From JAHJBR01 sp040757035 (GTDB lineage: Archaea; Micrarchaeota; Micrarchaeia; Anstonellales; Bilamarchaeaceae): 64,000 nt of DNA. The stretch lies in NCBI GenBank assembly GCA_040757035.1, contig JBFLYM010000003.1:1-64000 (forward strand), written 5' to 3'. A program made the translations under genes and the position numbers. Positions 44,017 through 52,570 of this stretch are shown one piece after another. The number at the start of each line of letters is the position of its first letter. Positions within the stretch are counted from its first letter, which is position 1. The notes under the pieces were generated by a model. It had not been told where the DNA came from, searched no databases, and worked only from the letters and a program-made list of their open reading frames with translations.

Positions 44017-46068
44017 ATGATGGCTTTTGATGAATCAAATTTAATAATATTTTCATTGAGCGCAGGAATATTAATTTTATTCTACGCGCTCTATCTTGCA
44101 TTGAAAGTGATAAGATCTTCAGCCGGAAGCGAAAAAATGCAGGATATCTCTAAAGCAATTCAAGAGGGCGCAAACGCATTTCTCGCAAGACAATATAAAA
44201 CACTCGCGCCATTTGCAATAGTTTTGAGTTTGATAATTCTATACTTTATTAATTGGCAAACCGCGCTCGCGTTTATAATTGGAGTTTTGAGTTCTGCGCT
44301 CGCTGGATATATTGGTATGATGGTTTCTGTGCGCGCCAACGTGCGTGTAGCAGAAGCAGCCAAAAACGGACTTGCATCGGCACTTGATCTCGCGTTTAAA
44401 GGAGGCGCGGTTACAGGTATGGCGCTTGTTGGACTCGCTCTTGTTGCGTTAACCGTTCTTTATTTATTTTTTGGAAGAAATTTAACGCCAATGATTGGAT
44501 TTGGTTTTGGAGCTTCGCTTATTTCTCTTTTTGCAAGAGTAGGAGGAGGCATATATACAAAAGCAGCTGATGTCGGCGCAGATTTAGTTGGAAAGATTGA
44601 AAAAGGAATTCCCGAAGACGATCCAAGAAATCCAGCAGTAATTGCGGATAACGTAGGAGATAATGTAGGAGATTGCGCTGGAATGGCTGCAGATGTTTAT
44701 GAATCTTTTGTAGTTACTATAATAGCTGCAATGTTTCTTGGAAATGCGATCGCTCATCAATATCCTTTTGATGATAGGTTCACTGCGTTTACCGTGTTTC
44801 CGCTTTTAATTGCTGGAATAGGTGGACTCGCAAGTGTAATAGGTTCATTAGTTGTTCGCCTTAACAAATCGAATAAAGATAAAAAAATAATGCGCGCGTT
44901 CTACTTAGGAATAGGCTTGGCTACCGCAATTACTATAATCGCGTCCTATTTCATATTATCTAATTACAATTGCATGAACCTTTTCTTTTGCGTTATAGCC
45001 GGCTCAATGGCAACCATACTTATTTTTGGAATAACGGAATATTACACAGCAAAAGAACACTCTCCTGTTCAGCGGGTGGCGAATGCAGCAAAAACAGGCG
45101 CAGGAACAAATCTTATTCAAGGACTGGCGGTCGGAACACAAGCAACAGCGCTTCCTGTATTACTCATTATTATAGCTATTGCAATTTCATTTAATCTCGG
45201 TTCAGCATATGGCGGAGTTCATGGAGGGATCTATGGAATAGCGCTTGCGGCTGCGGCAATGATTTCGCTTAGCGGTATAATTATTGCGATCGACTCGTAT
45301 GGACCTATTACAGATAATGCTGGAGGAATCGCAGAAATGTCCGGACTTCAAAAAGCGGTTCGCGAGGTTACAGATGAATTAGATGCTGTTGGAAATACAA
45401 CAAAAGCCACAACAAAAGGATTCGCGATAGCTGGTGCAGCGCTTGGTGCGCTTGCCTTGTTCTCCGCATTTGCGAACGAAGCCAAAATCGCTTCTATTAA
45501 TTTATTGGAACCGGCAACAGTAATTGGTTTGTTTATTGGCGCTATGCTCCCTTTCCTTTTTACCAGTTTTCTTATGACTGCGGTAGGAAGAGCAGCATTT
45601 TTTATAGTTGAAGAAGTTAGAAGACAATTTAAAGAAATAAAGGGTCTTATGGAAGGAACGGCAAGGCCTGATTATGCACGCGCAGTAGATATTAGTACAA
45701 AAACTGCGCTTAACGAACTTCTTGTACCAGGTGCGCTTGCGGTTTTTGCACCTATAATTGTCGGATTGCTTTTTGGTGTTGGAGCGCTTGGAGGTTTTTT
45801 GGGAGGAATTATTGCGAGCGGTTTTTTGCTCGCCATTATGATGTGCACATCTGGCGCGACATGGGATAACGCAAAAAAATATATAGAAGAAGGAAATTTT
45901 GGCGGAAAAGGCAGCGATGCGCACAAAGCAGCAATTGTTGGCGATACGGTTGGCGATCCGTTTAAAGACACCGCAGGTCCTGCACTTAATGCATTAATAA
46001 AAGTCGTGAACACAATTTCGCTATTGTTTGCTGGCTTAATTCTTACTTATGGGGTTCATTTGCTCTAA
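44017..46068 (+). CDS. hppA: K+-independent membrane-bound H+-pyrophosphatase
   Basis: A 683-residue polytopic membrane pump that couples pyrophosphate hydrolysis to ion export. The substrate motifs are intact: DVGADLVGKIEKGIPEDDPR with ADNVGDNVGD, and at the C-terminus GDTVGDPFKDTAGPALN. The family discriminator region reads GNTTKATTKGF; the lysine at the Ala/Lys position and the following Thr are those of K+-independent, H+-pumping enzymes. About 16 membrane segments are expected. The start ATG 44017 follows AGGTTGAT. It recovers energy from biosynthetic pyrophosphate and could feed the ATP synthase and antiporter. A dispersed repeat begins 24 bp after the stop. Confidence 0.95.
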   Translation: MMAFDESNLIIFSLSAGILILFYALYLALKVIRSSAGSEKMQDISKAIQEGANAFLARQYKTLAPFAIVLSLIILYFINWQTALAFIIGVLSSALAGYIGMMVSVRANVRVAEAAKNGLASALDLAFKGGAVTGMALVGLALVALTVLYLFFGRNLTPMIGFGFGASLISLFARVGGGIYTKAADVGADLVGKIEKGIPEDDPRNPAVIADNVGDNVGDCAGMAADVYESFVVTIIAAMFLGNAIAHQYPFDDRFTAFTVFPLLIAGIGGLASVIGSLVVRLNKSNKDKKIMRAFYLGIGLATAITIIASYFILSNYNCMNLFFCVIAGSMATILIFGITEYYTAKEHSPVQRVANAAKTGAGTNLIQGLAVGTQATALPVLLIIIAIAISFNLGSAYGGVHGGIYGIALAAAAMISLSGIIIAIDSYGPITDNAGGIAEMSGLQKAVREVTDELDAVGNTTKATTKGFAIAGAALGALALFSAFANEAKIASINLLEPATVIGLFIGAMLPFLFTSFLMTAVGRAAFFIVEEVRRQFKEIKGLMEGTARPDYARAVDISTKTALNELLVPGALAVFAPIIVGLLFGVGALGGFLGGIIASGFLLAIMMCTSGATWDNAKKYIEEGNFGGKGSDAHKAAIVGDTVGDPFKDTAGPALNALIKVVNTISLLFAGLILTYGVHLL

Positions 46069-46092
46069 TGACAATTGATGGTTGTGTATATT

Positions 46093-46165
46093 CCGCCAAC
46101 CATAATACGCGTTTGTTCATTGATGGTACTCGAAAAACACCAAGCTACTTAGTTGGAGGAGTATA
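46093..46165 (+). repeat. Dispersed 73-bp element, copy 2
   Basis: This is the partner of 35151-35223. It begins CCGCCAACCATAAT and ends GTTGGAGG plus AGTATA. It sits 24 bp after the hppA stop and upstream of the AbiE-like toxin-antitoxin genes. Translated on the plus strand the copies give NHN-RLFI-GTRKTP-YLVGGV, here followed by a stop. On the minus strand both end YTPPTK-stop. A coding remnant or a mobile element or structured RNA are all possible. Confidence 0.8.
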
Positions 46166-46214
46166 AATAAACTAAACGTATATTTTTATATAACTTTGGT
46201 TGATTAATATATTT

Positions 46215-46856
46215 ATGATAATTCCACTTGAGAAAAGGCTTAAAAAAAGGATGCACGTTGAAATCGCACTTCTTCAGGACGAAATAACCGAACTACTTTA
46301 TGGAATAGAGAATGACATTATCCTTCATGGCGGAACTTCAGTGTGGAGATGTTATGGTGGGAATCGCTTTTCTGAGGATCTGGATTTCTATTGCGCCAAT
46401 GTCAAAAAGATAGAACACAACTTTAAAAAGGCAGCCAAAAGCAGAGGTCTTTCTATTTTGAAATTCAAAAAAACTAAAAACTTGATTTTCTGTAAAGTAT
46501 CAAACAGAAACTCCGAAGTTAGAATTGAGATAAATTTTGCGCGATTGAAAACAGCAATCTCGAAACCATTTGAAAAAACAGATGGTACGTTCATGGAAGT
46601 GTTGACGCTATCGCCTGAGGAGCTTGTACTTGAAAAAATCAGCGCTTATCAAAACAGGAGGTTTATACGCGACATCTATGATATATACCATCTTTCAAAC
46701 TATGTAAATGATGAAAAAATCGGCGAGAGGATGATAACGTTTTTCGCTTCTCTTGAAAAACCAGTTGATGAAGAAAACCTAAATAGTATTGTATACTCGG
46801 GAAATGTGCCAGCGTTCAAACAAATCGTAGCAGCATTAAAGAGGCGTTATTCATGA
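46215..46856 (+). CDS. AbiEii-like nucleotidyltransferase toxin
   Basis: A 213-residue nucleotidyltransferase of the AbiEii/MenT group, the toxin of type IV toxin-antitoxin systems. The active-site motif is intact: LHGGTSVWRCYGGNRFSEDLDF (GGT/S...RFSEDLDF, about residues 38-59), followed by EVRIEINF (third acidic residue) and the conserved SPEELVLEKISAYQNR and RDIYDIYHL. A TATA box about 27 nt upstream of ATG 46215 supports a leaderless start. The stop overlaps the next gene by 4 bp. In this pair the toxin gene precedes the antitoxin gene, the reverse of the usual AbiE order. Confidence 0.85.
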   Translation: MIIPLEKRLKKRMHVEIALLQDEITELLYGIENDIILHGGTSVWRCYGGNRFSEDLDFYCANVKKIEHNFKKAAKSRGLSILKFKKTKNLIFCKVSNRNSEVRIEINFARLKTAISKPFEKTDGTFMEVLTLSPEELVLEKISAYQNRRFIRDIYDIYHLSNYVNDEKIGERMITFFASLEKPVDEENLNSIVYSGNVPAFKQIVAALKRRYS

Positions 46857-47437
46857 AATACATTGCTAAAGTGCGCGAGCATTTCAGGAGAGTTCCAGTA
46901 TTCACTATTTCAGATCTTAAAGTGTTGTTCAGAAAAATAGGTATTTCAAAGAGCTATCTTCGGCTTCTCATTCACAATCTACTCGCAAAAGGCGAAATAA
47001 AGAAAATTTCGCGCGGCATCTATAGTTTCAGGAGCGAAACAGAAGTCGTAGGTTTTGGCTTCAGGCCATTTTATTATGGATTGCAAGATGCGCTTTCACT
47101 TCATAATTTATGGGAGCAAGAAACAAACCCTGTTGTCATCACTCCTAGAAAAGTCAGAAGCGGAATAAGGAATTTTGAGGGCGCTAACTATGTAATTAGA
47201 AGAATAAAGCGCGAAATGTTTTTTGGATTCACGTTGATAAAATATAGTGATTTTTGGATTCCTGTTTCTAACATAGAGAAGACAGTTATTGATTTTGTGT
47301 ATTTTAGGCAGCAACTAAATATCGAGGTTCTTAAGGAAATTAGAAAAAAACTAGATTGGAAAACCCTTAAATCATACCTAAAACGATGCCCTTTATGGGT
47401 GAAAAATGGTGTGTTGAAAGCGTGCGGTTTGTCTTGA
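46853..47437 (+). CDS. AbiEi-like antitoxin, winged-helix transcriptional regulator
   Basis: A 194-residue protein. The N-terminal 65 residues form a winged-helix DNA-binding domain (VPVFTISDLKVLFRKIGISK, LRLLIHNLLAKGEIKKISRG). The C-terminal part has YYGLQDALSLHNLWEQETNP and SNIEKTVIDFVYF, typical of AbiEi-type antitoxins that bind and autoregulate their operon. It overlaps the nucleotidyltransferase by 4 bp (ATGA). The TGA stop is followed by a T-rich tract that nearly repeats a segment inside the decayed vapC at 13550. Confidence 0.82.
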   Translation: MKYIAKVREHFRRVPVFTISDLKVLFRKIGISKSYLRLLIHNLLAKGEIKKISRGIYSFRSETEVVGFGFRPFYYGLQDALSLHNLWEQETNPVVITPRKVRSGIRNFEGANYVIRRIKREMFFGFTLIKYSDFWIPVSNIEKTVIDFVYFRQQLNIEVLKEIRKKLDWKTLKSYLKRCPLWVKNGVLKACGLS

Positions 47438-47475
47438 CTTTACAAAAATTTTTTAAACTTCGGTTTGAGACGAGC

Positions 47476-48117
47476 TCAAGCCTGACTTTCAAGTTTTCTT
47501 TTTATTACTTTGAGAGAAACGAAACTATCCCGTTCAAGTTCATCAAGCTTAAACGAAATTATTTTTTTCTGCCCATCAAGAAAAGGAATCACAATATATT
47601 CAAGCGAGTTTACGCGCCTTTTGGTTTTTTCTATTTCACTGATAAGCCGTTTTATTGCGATTTCCGTCTCAGCAAGTTGGAGCGCCATATTAAACACTTC
47701 TTCATATTCTTCTATACAATGTTCAAGCATTGAAGTAGTGCTAGAAATAGAATATCCTTTGCTGGGATATGTTCGCGTTTCGATATTTGGAGTGAGATGC
47801 GGAATTTTCACACCCATAACATTTTTAACTTCTATATCCACATCCATTACTCGCGCGCTCGCAAGCGAAATCGCTTCAAGCTCAAATGCGGAGTGATACG
47901 CGTTCGCAACAGCCAGTGCAGAATATGCGCCTTTCATTTTTATGTTTAATTTACTTCTTATGTCCTTTGATTTCTTAAGAATTTCAAAAAATTCAAGAAT
48001 GAGCGCATCGCGTTTTTGCTTTAAAAGTTTATGCCCTTTTTTCGCAAGCGCAATACGTTCCTTTATTTTTAAAAGTTCCATTCGCGTTGGATTCGGTTGT
48101 TGTTCAATCAATATCAT
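47476..48117 (-). CDS. atpD: A-type ATP synthase subunit D
   Basis: A 213-residue central stalk subunit. The N-terminus NPTRMELLKIKERIALAKKG matches the family (NPTRxxLlxLKkrLxxAkrG), followed by LLKQKRDALILEF and a long coiled coil that ends in RRVNSLEYIVIPFL, the conserved C-terminal helix. It rotates inside the A3B3 ring with subunit F and connects to subunit C. It is the last gene of the operon on the minus strand, 24 bp after atpB. Confidence 0.95.
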   Translation of the reverse strand: MILIEQQPNPTRMELLKIKERIALAKKGHKLLKQKRDALILEFFEILKKSKDIRSKLNIKMKGAYSALAVANAYHSAFELEAISLASARVMDVDIEVKNVMGVKIPHLTPNIETRTYPSKGYSISSTTSMLEHCIEEYEEVFNMALQLAETEIAIKRLISEIEKTKRRVNSLEYIVIPFLDGQKKIISFKLDELERDSFVSLKVIKRKLESQA

Positions 48118-48141
48118 CCACTCTGTGTTTGGATACCATCT

Positions 48142-49557
48142 TTATACCGCTTTTTGGGATTGAGGTTTAATTTGGTTAATTTGATTAAGATATTTTGCGA
48201 TATGTTCGCGTTTCACTCGCTTAAGTTCTTCCTCTGGCAATGATGATAAAAGGTTCCAACCCAAATCAAGTGTTTGTTCTATGCCTCTATCCTCATACGA
48301 ACCTTGGCGCACAAATTTATTCTCAAATTCATCTGCAAAACGCAAATATTTTCTGTCAATATCTGTTAGCGCTTCTTCTCCAACAACAGCACTCAGGCTT
48401 CTTAAATCCCGTCCCGTTGCATATGCTGCATACATTTGATCCGACACTCCTTTGTGATCTTCGCGCGTTTTTTGCGCTCCGATACCGAGATTCATAAGCC
48501 TTGAAAGCGAAGGAAGTACATCAACGGGTGGATATATATTTTTTCTATGCAAATCGCGTGCGAGTACAATTTGTCCTTCTGTGATATAACCCGTAAGGTC
48601 AGGAATTGGGTGCGTTTTGTCATCACCAGGCATGGTAAGTATTGAAAACTGAGTGACAGTACCTTTTCTTCCACGCACACGGCCGGCGCGTTCATAAATA
48701 CTCGCAAGATCTGTGTACATATAACCGGGATAGCCTCTTCTTCCAGGTACTTCCTGCCGCGCCGCGGCGATCTCACGAAGCGATTCGCAGTAATTTGTCA
48801 TATCTGTAATTATTGTAAGCACGTGCATATCATGCGTAAACGCCAAATATTCGGCAGCAGTGAGCGCAATTCGCGGCGTTATAAGGCGCTCCACGCTTGG
48901 GTCATTAGCAAGGTTCAAAAAAATTGCTGATTTTTCTAATGCGCCGGTTCGTTCAAAATCGCGCATAAAAAATGACGCTTCTTCATGAGTAATTCCTATC
49001 GCGGCAAAAACAACCGCAAATTCCTCTTCAGTTCCGCGTACTTTTGCTTGTCTTGCGATTTGCGCAGCGAGTTGGTTGTGCGGCAAACCAGAAACCGAAA
49101 AAATAGGTAGCTTCTGCCCACGCACCAATGTGTTCATCGCATCAATAGTTGAAATTCCGGTTTGAATAAAATCAGCAGGACTTTCACGTGAGTATGGATT
49201 AATAGGCAGCCCATTGATATCTAATTTTTCTTCAGGAATAATTTTCGGACCTTTATCCTTTGGTTCGCCCAAACCAGTAAATATTCTTCCAAGCATGTCG
49301 GATGAAAACGCCACCCGCATGCTATCTCCTAAAAATTTTACAGAGGTTTGTGAAGTGTTTATTCCAGTTGTGGTTCCAAAAACTTGAATTACCGCAATGC
49401 CTTCACTTACATCCAACACCTGCCCCTTTTTCCTTTCTCCGGATGGAAGAACGATTTCAACTATTTCATTATAACTTACTCCACTCACTCCTTCAATAAA
49501 TACAAGTGGACCTGCAATCTGATTTATTGTTTTATATTCCTTTATATATTCTTTCAT
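48142..49557 (-). CDS. atpB: A-type ATP synthase subunit B
   Basis: A 471-residue non-catalytic nucleotide-binding subunit. N-terminal YKTINQIAGPLVFIEGVSGV, then LPIFSVSGLPHNQLAAQIARQ (the place of the P-loop, degenerate as expected), AIGITHEEASFFMRDFE, MPGDDKTHPIPDLTGYITEGQ and LPSLSRLMNLGIG. Length and sequence are standard. ATG 49557 is preferred to GTG 49566. It is separated from atpA by an acylphosphatase gene and has a possible internal promoter and short upstream frame of its own. Confidence 0.96.
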   Translation of the reverse strand: MKEYIKEYKTINQIAGPLVFIEGVSGVSYNEIVEIVLPSGERKKGQVLDVSEGIAVIQVFGTTTGINTSQTSVKFLGDSMRVAFSSDMLGRIFTGLGEPKDKGPKIIPEEKLDINGLPINPYSRESPADFIQTGISTIDAMNTLVRGQKLPIFSVSGLPHNQLAAQIARQAKVRGTEEEFAVVFAAIGITHEEASFFMRDFERTGALEKSAIFLNLANDPSVERLITPRIALTAAEYLAFTHDMHVLTIITDMTNYCESLREIAAARQEVPGRRGYPGYMYTDLASIYERAGRVRGRKGTVTQFSILTMPGDDKTHPIPDLTGYITEGQIVLARDLHRKNIYPPVDVLPSLSRLMNLGIGAQKTREDHKGVSDQMYAAYATGRDLRSLSAVVGEEALTDIDRKYLRFADEFENKFVRQGSYEDRGIEQTLDLGWNLLSSLPEEELKRVKREHIAKYLNQINQIKPQSQKAV

Positions 49558-49580
49558 CCCAATCACTCGTAATTAATTGT

Positions 49581-49634
49581 TTAGATACTATTCGTTGCTA
49601 TTCGTTGCCACGTTAAATCTAAATCATCAGCCAT
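49581..49634 (-). CDS. Short upstream frame (17 codons) before atpB
   Basis: The minus strand carries ATG 49634 with the 17-residue frame MADDLDLTWQRIATNSI and a stop. It is preceded by GAGATGA and by TTATAAATTTT. The stretch about 49629-49660 is strikingly similar to the initiation region of the DUF736-like gene at about 41763-41796. It may be a leader peptide or a copied initiation region serving atpB. No family is recognised and the coding call is weak. Confidence 0.3.
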   Translation of the reverse strand: MADDLDLTWQRIATNSI

Positions 49635-49682
49635 ATATTTCATCTCAAAATTTATAATTTTTATAACTTTCCGACTCTATGG

Positions 49683-50231
49683 CTACTTAGATTTAATTCC
49701 TGTCAATACTTCTAATGCAGTTGAAATTCTTTCTAGAACAAGTGAAATTTTTCCGTATTTTTGCTCCATCACATCGAATTTATTTACCGTATCCTTGTGA
49801 AATTCGTCTAATTTTCCAATAGTTTGTTTGTGAAATTCGTCTAATTTTCCAATAGTTTGGTCTTGCTTTCCTAACATCTGATCTTGTTTTTCCAATATCT
49901 TATAAAGGAAATTACCGGCAACGTCAATCCTTTCCCCCAATTCCTCGTTTGGTTCTCCTCTTAGTATTTTAAAATACTTAAATTCGCCCGTTGCTTTTTC
50001 TTCACGAATGTCTATTTTTTCAACTTCAATTGCAGGACCACTTATCTTGATCAGTTTTAAAAATTCATCAAGACGTTTCTCTTCCCCTTCTGCTACAATC
50101 TCGACAGAAACATCATCTTCTAGATTTCTTACTGTTCCTTTTATTCCGATTTTTCTAGCCAACTCTGCAACTGCATCTCTGTAACCTACTCTTTGAACAC
50201 GCCCATAAACGTTTATTATCAATCGTTTCAT
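49683..50231 (-). CDS. Acylphosphatase fused to a coiled-coil tail, inside the ATP synthase operon
   Basis: A 182-residue protein. Residues 1-90 are an acylphosphatase domain: GRVQRVGYRDA with the catalytic Arg18, and GTVRNLEDD with Asn36. Acylphosphatases cleave carboxyl-phosphate bonds. The tail (residues 95-182) is a repetitive helical coiled coil: LEKQDQMLGKQDQTIGKLDE, FHKQTIGKLDEFHKDTVNKF. It lies between atpA and atpB, which are normally adjacent, and on the same strand. The tail could tether the enzyme to a partner. The fusion and its position are unusual; a functional link to ATP synthesis is inferred only from position. Confidence 0.85.
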   Translation of the reverse strand: MKRLIINVYGRVQRVGYRDAVAELARKIGIKGTVRNLEDDVSVEIVAEGEEKRLDEFLKLIKISGPAIEVEKIDIREEKATGEFKYFKILRGEPNEELGERIDVAGNFLYKILEKQDQMLGKQDQTIGKLDEFHKQTIGKLDEFHKDTVNKFDVMEQKYGKISLVLERISTALEVLTGIKSK

Positions 50232-50290
50232 TTATCGCACCAATTACCAATCAATTCCATCCCATTGAATATTTTTAATCCTATCTTTTC

Positions 50291-52060
50291 CTATTTTTTT
50301 GCAATTTCGCCAAAAGAAATATCGATCTCTTTGTGAAGCTCAAAAAGTTTTTCCAGTTCATTTTCCTTTATTTCTTTCATTCTTCCAATCTTCGCAATTA
50401 TTGGCATAGTTTGAATTTTTTTGAGATGTGTTCCTATATCAATGGCATGGATTGCTTTTTCATGGAAGAATATTATATTTTTGAGCATTAAATATTGCTT
50501 TTTAAAGCTCGCTTTTGCATCAATATCGCTGTATGCGTTTTGTTGGAGAAAATCTTCTCTTAACATTTTTGTGATAAGAAGAATAACTTGCTCTTTGTCT
50601 GGAAGCGCATCTGGTCCAACCAATTGCACAATTTCCTGCAGTTCTGCTTCCTTTTGAAGAAGCTCCATTGCCTTATCTCGCATTCCTGGAAATTCATTGG
50701 CAACATTTATTCTGAGCCATTCATCCAAACTATCTTTGTAAAGAGAATAACTTTTGAGCCAGTTTATTGCAGGAAAATGCCTTCGTTGTGCGAGCGAAGC
50801 GTCAAGCGCAAGAAATACTTTTGTAACTCTAAGCGTATTTTGCGAAACCGGTTCGCTGATATCTCCTCCTGGCGGAGACACCGCTCCGATTATTGAAATT
50901 GAGCCGTATCTCTCATCTTTTCCAAGCGTCTGCACTCTTCCAGCCCTTTCATAAAATTCCGCGAGTTTTCTTGCTAAATAAGCGGGATAACCTTCTTCTC
51001 CGGGCATTTCTTCTAATCTTCCTCCGATTTCGCGAAGCGCTTCTGCCCATCTGCTTGTTGAATCAGCCATAAGCGCGACATTATATCCCATATCGCGATA
51101 ATACTCTGCAATTGTAATTCCAGTGTATATGCTTGCCTCGCGCGCAGCAACAGGCATGTTAGAAGTATTCGCGATAAGTACCGTCCGTTCCATGAGCGGT
51201 TTTCCTGTTTTATCATCTTTTAAGTGTGGAAATTCGGTTAATACTTCGGTCATTTCATTTCCGCGTTCTCCGCATCCGATATAAACAACTATCTCTGTGT
51301 CAGAATATTTGGCAAGGCTCTGCTGGGTTACTGTTTTTCCAGAGCCAAATGGTCCTGGAATGCACGCGGTTCCGCCTTTTGAAATCGGAAAAAAACTATC
51401 TATCACTCTTTGTCCGGTAATGAGCGGTATTATTGGTGGAAATTTTTCAGCGTAAGGTCTTGGAAGTCGCACAAACCATTTTTGGTACATATATAAATTT
51501 TTCTCCTTCCCTTCAACAACCATTTCGCCAATTTTTTCCTCAATTGTATATTTTCCGCTTTTTATCTTTTGTATTGTTCCCTCATATGGTGAGAGTATTT
51601 TGTGCAATATAAGTTCTGTTTCCTGCACTTCTCCGATTATATCCCCAACTTTTACTCGTTCGCCTACTTTTGTTTTTGCAACAAAATCCCATTTTATATC
51701 GCGTGGAAGAGAGGGCACATTAATTCCTCGCGTAATATAATGCCCACTTTTTGCTTCTATATCCTTTAGCGGGCGCTGAATTCCATCATAGATATTTTTT
51801 AATAATCCCGGTCCAAGCTCTACGCTTAGCGGTTGTCCAGTATTTTCTACGCGCTCGCCTGGTTTAAGGCCTGAACTATCTTCATAAACTTGCACTATGC
51901 ACGTATTTCCGACTATTTTGATAATTTCCCCGATAAGTCCTTGTTTTCCGACTCGTACAACATCGTAAAGCTTCGCGTCTTTAAGGTCGTTTGCCTCTAC
52001 AACAGGTCCTGAAATTCTTTTTAAATATCCTTCTTTGACTTCTCTTTTTGCGCCGTCCAT
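50291..52060 (-). CDS. atpA: A-type ATP synthase subunit A
   Basis: A 589-residue catalytic subunit. N-terminal KEGYLKRISGPVVEANDLKD, the A-specific non-homologous insert (about residues 115-190), the P-loop GPFGSGKTVTQQ, the catalytic glutamate in YIGCGERGNEMTEVLTEFP, SIYTGITIAEYYRDMGY, DSTSRWAEALREIGGRLEEMPGEEGYPAYL, and SGGDISEP as the homologous SPPGGDISEPV. There is no intein. ATG 52060 follows GTGAT and is preferred to GTG 52069. Minus-strand order in the operon is H-I-K-E-C-F-A-acylphosphatase-B-D. Confidence 0.96.
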   Translation of the reverse strand: MDGAKREVKEGYLKRISGPVVEANDLKDAKLYDVVRVGKQGLIGEIIKIVGNTCIVQVYEDSSGLKPGERVENTGQPLSVELGPGLLKNIYDGIQRPLKDIEAKSGHYITRGINVPSLPRDIKWDFVAKTKVGERVKVGDIIGEVQETELILHKILSPYEGTIQKIKSGKYTIEEKIGEMVVEGKEKNLYMYQKWFVRLPRPYAEKFPPIIPLITGQRVIDSFFPISKGGTACIPGPFGSGKTVTQQSLAKYSDTEIVVYIGCGERGNEMTEVLTEFPHLKDDKTGKPLMERTVLIANTSNMPVAAREASIYTGITIAEYYRDMGYNVALMADSTSRWAEALREIGGRLEEMPGEEGYPAYLARKLAEFYERAGRVQTLGKDERYGSISIIGAVSPPGGDISEPVSQNTLRVTKVFLALDASLAQRRHFPAINWLKSYSLYKDSLDEWLRINVANEFPGMRDKAMELLQKEAELQEIVQLVGPDALPDKEQVILLITKMLREDFLQQNAYSDIDAKASFKKQYLMLKNIIFFHEKAIHAIDIGTHLKKIQTMPIIAKIGRMKEIKENELEKLFELHKEIDISFGEIAKK

Positions 52061-52128
52061 ATTTATCACTTTATCAGTTTATTACTACCACTTTGTTACA
52101 ATACTATCTATCTTACAATATTATTTGT

Positions 52129-52473
52129 CTATTTCGTAATTACATCAAAGCCAAGCGCTCTTTTTATCAGCGCCTTTATGTTCGCAGCTTCTTTACTTTC
52201 ACCTGTAATATCTGGCAGCGGAACAATAACTGGATAAGCAAGAGTAGAAATTTTTTTCTTGATTTTCCAATCCATTTGTTCGCTAAGTTTTTCGCTTATG
52301 TATATAACAGAATATTGTTTTGAATCTATCAATTCTATAAGTTTTTGTTCGCTACTGCTCTCTCCTTCTCCTTCCTTCCCTTCCCGAATAGTAAAAACAT
52401 TTTGTACTCCGGCCAGCATAAAGCCAATGGTGAAATGATGTTCGCCAAGCACGGCTATTTTCCCAATTGTCAT
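52129..52473 (-). CDS. atpF: A-type ATP synthase subunit F
   Basis: A 114-residue central stalk subunit. The N-terminus GKIAVLGEHHFTIGFMLAGV corresponds to the family pattern (IavIGDxdxxxGFrLaGi). IYISEKLSEQMDWKI and TLAYPVIVPLPDITGE follow, and the C-terminal helix ends in LIKRALGFDVI. It is a little longer than usual because of a short acidic insert (EGKEGEGESSSEQK). It is located between atpC and atpA as in other archaea. A cluster of near-repeats of TATGGATTAA lies between atpF and atpC. Confidence 0.9.
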   Translation of the reverse strand: MTIGKIAVLGEHHFTIGFMLAGVQNVFTIREGKEGEGESSSEQKLIELIDSKQYSVIYISEKLSEQMDWKIKKKISTLAYPVIVPLPDITGESKEAANIKALIKRALGFDVITK

Positions 52474-52570
52474 TTTATCATCTTTGTGATTAGTTGATCG
52501 AGTTTGGTTGAATGTATTACGTATGGATTAAATTATGGATTAATTACGGATTAAATACAAATTTATGAAT

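Noticed and set aside
45502..45924. Frame of 140 codons opposite the pyrophosphatase gene
   Set aside because: The strongly conserved pyrophosphatase motifs lie on the plus strand, and the antisense product is a Cys/Lys/Arg-rich shadow.
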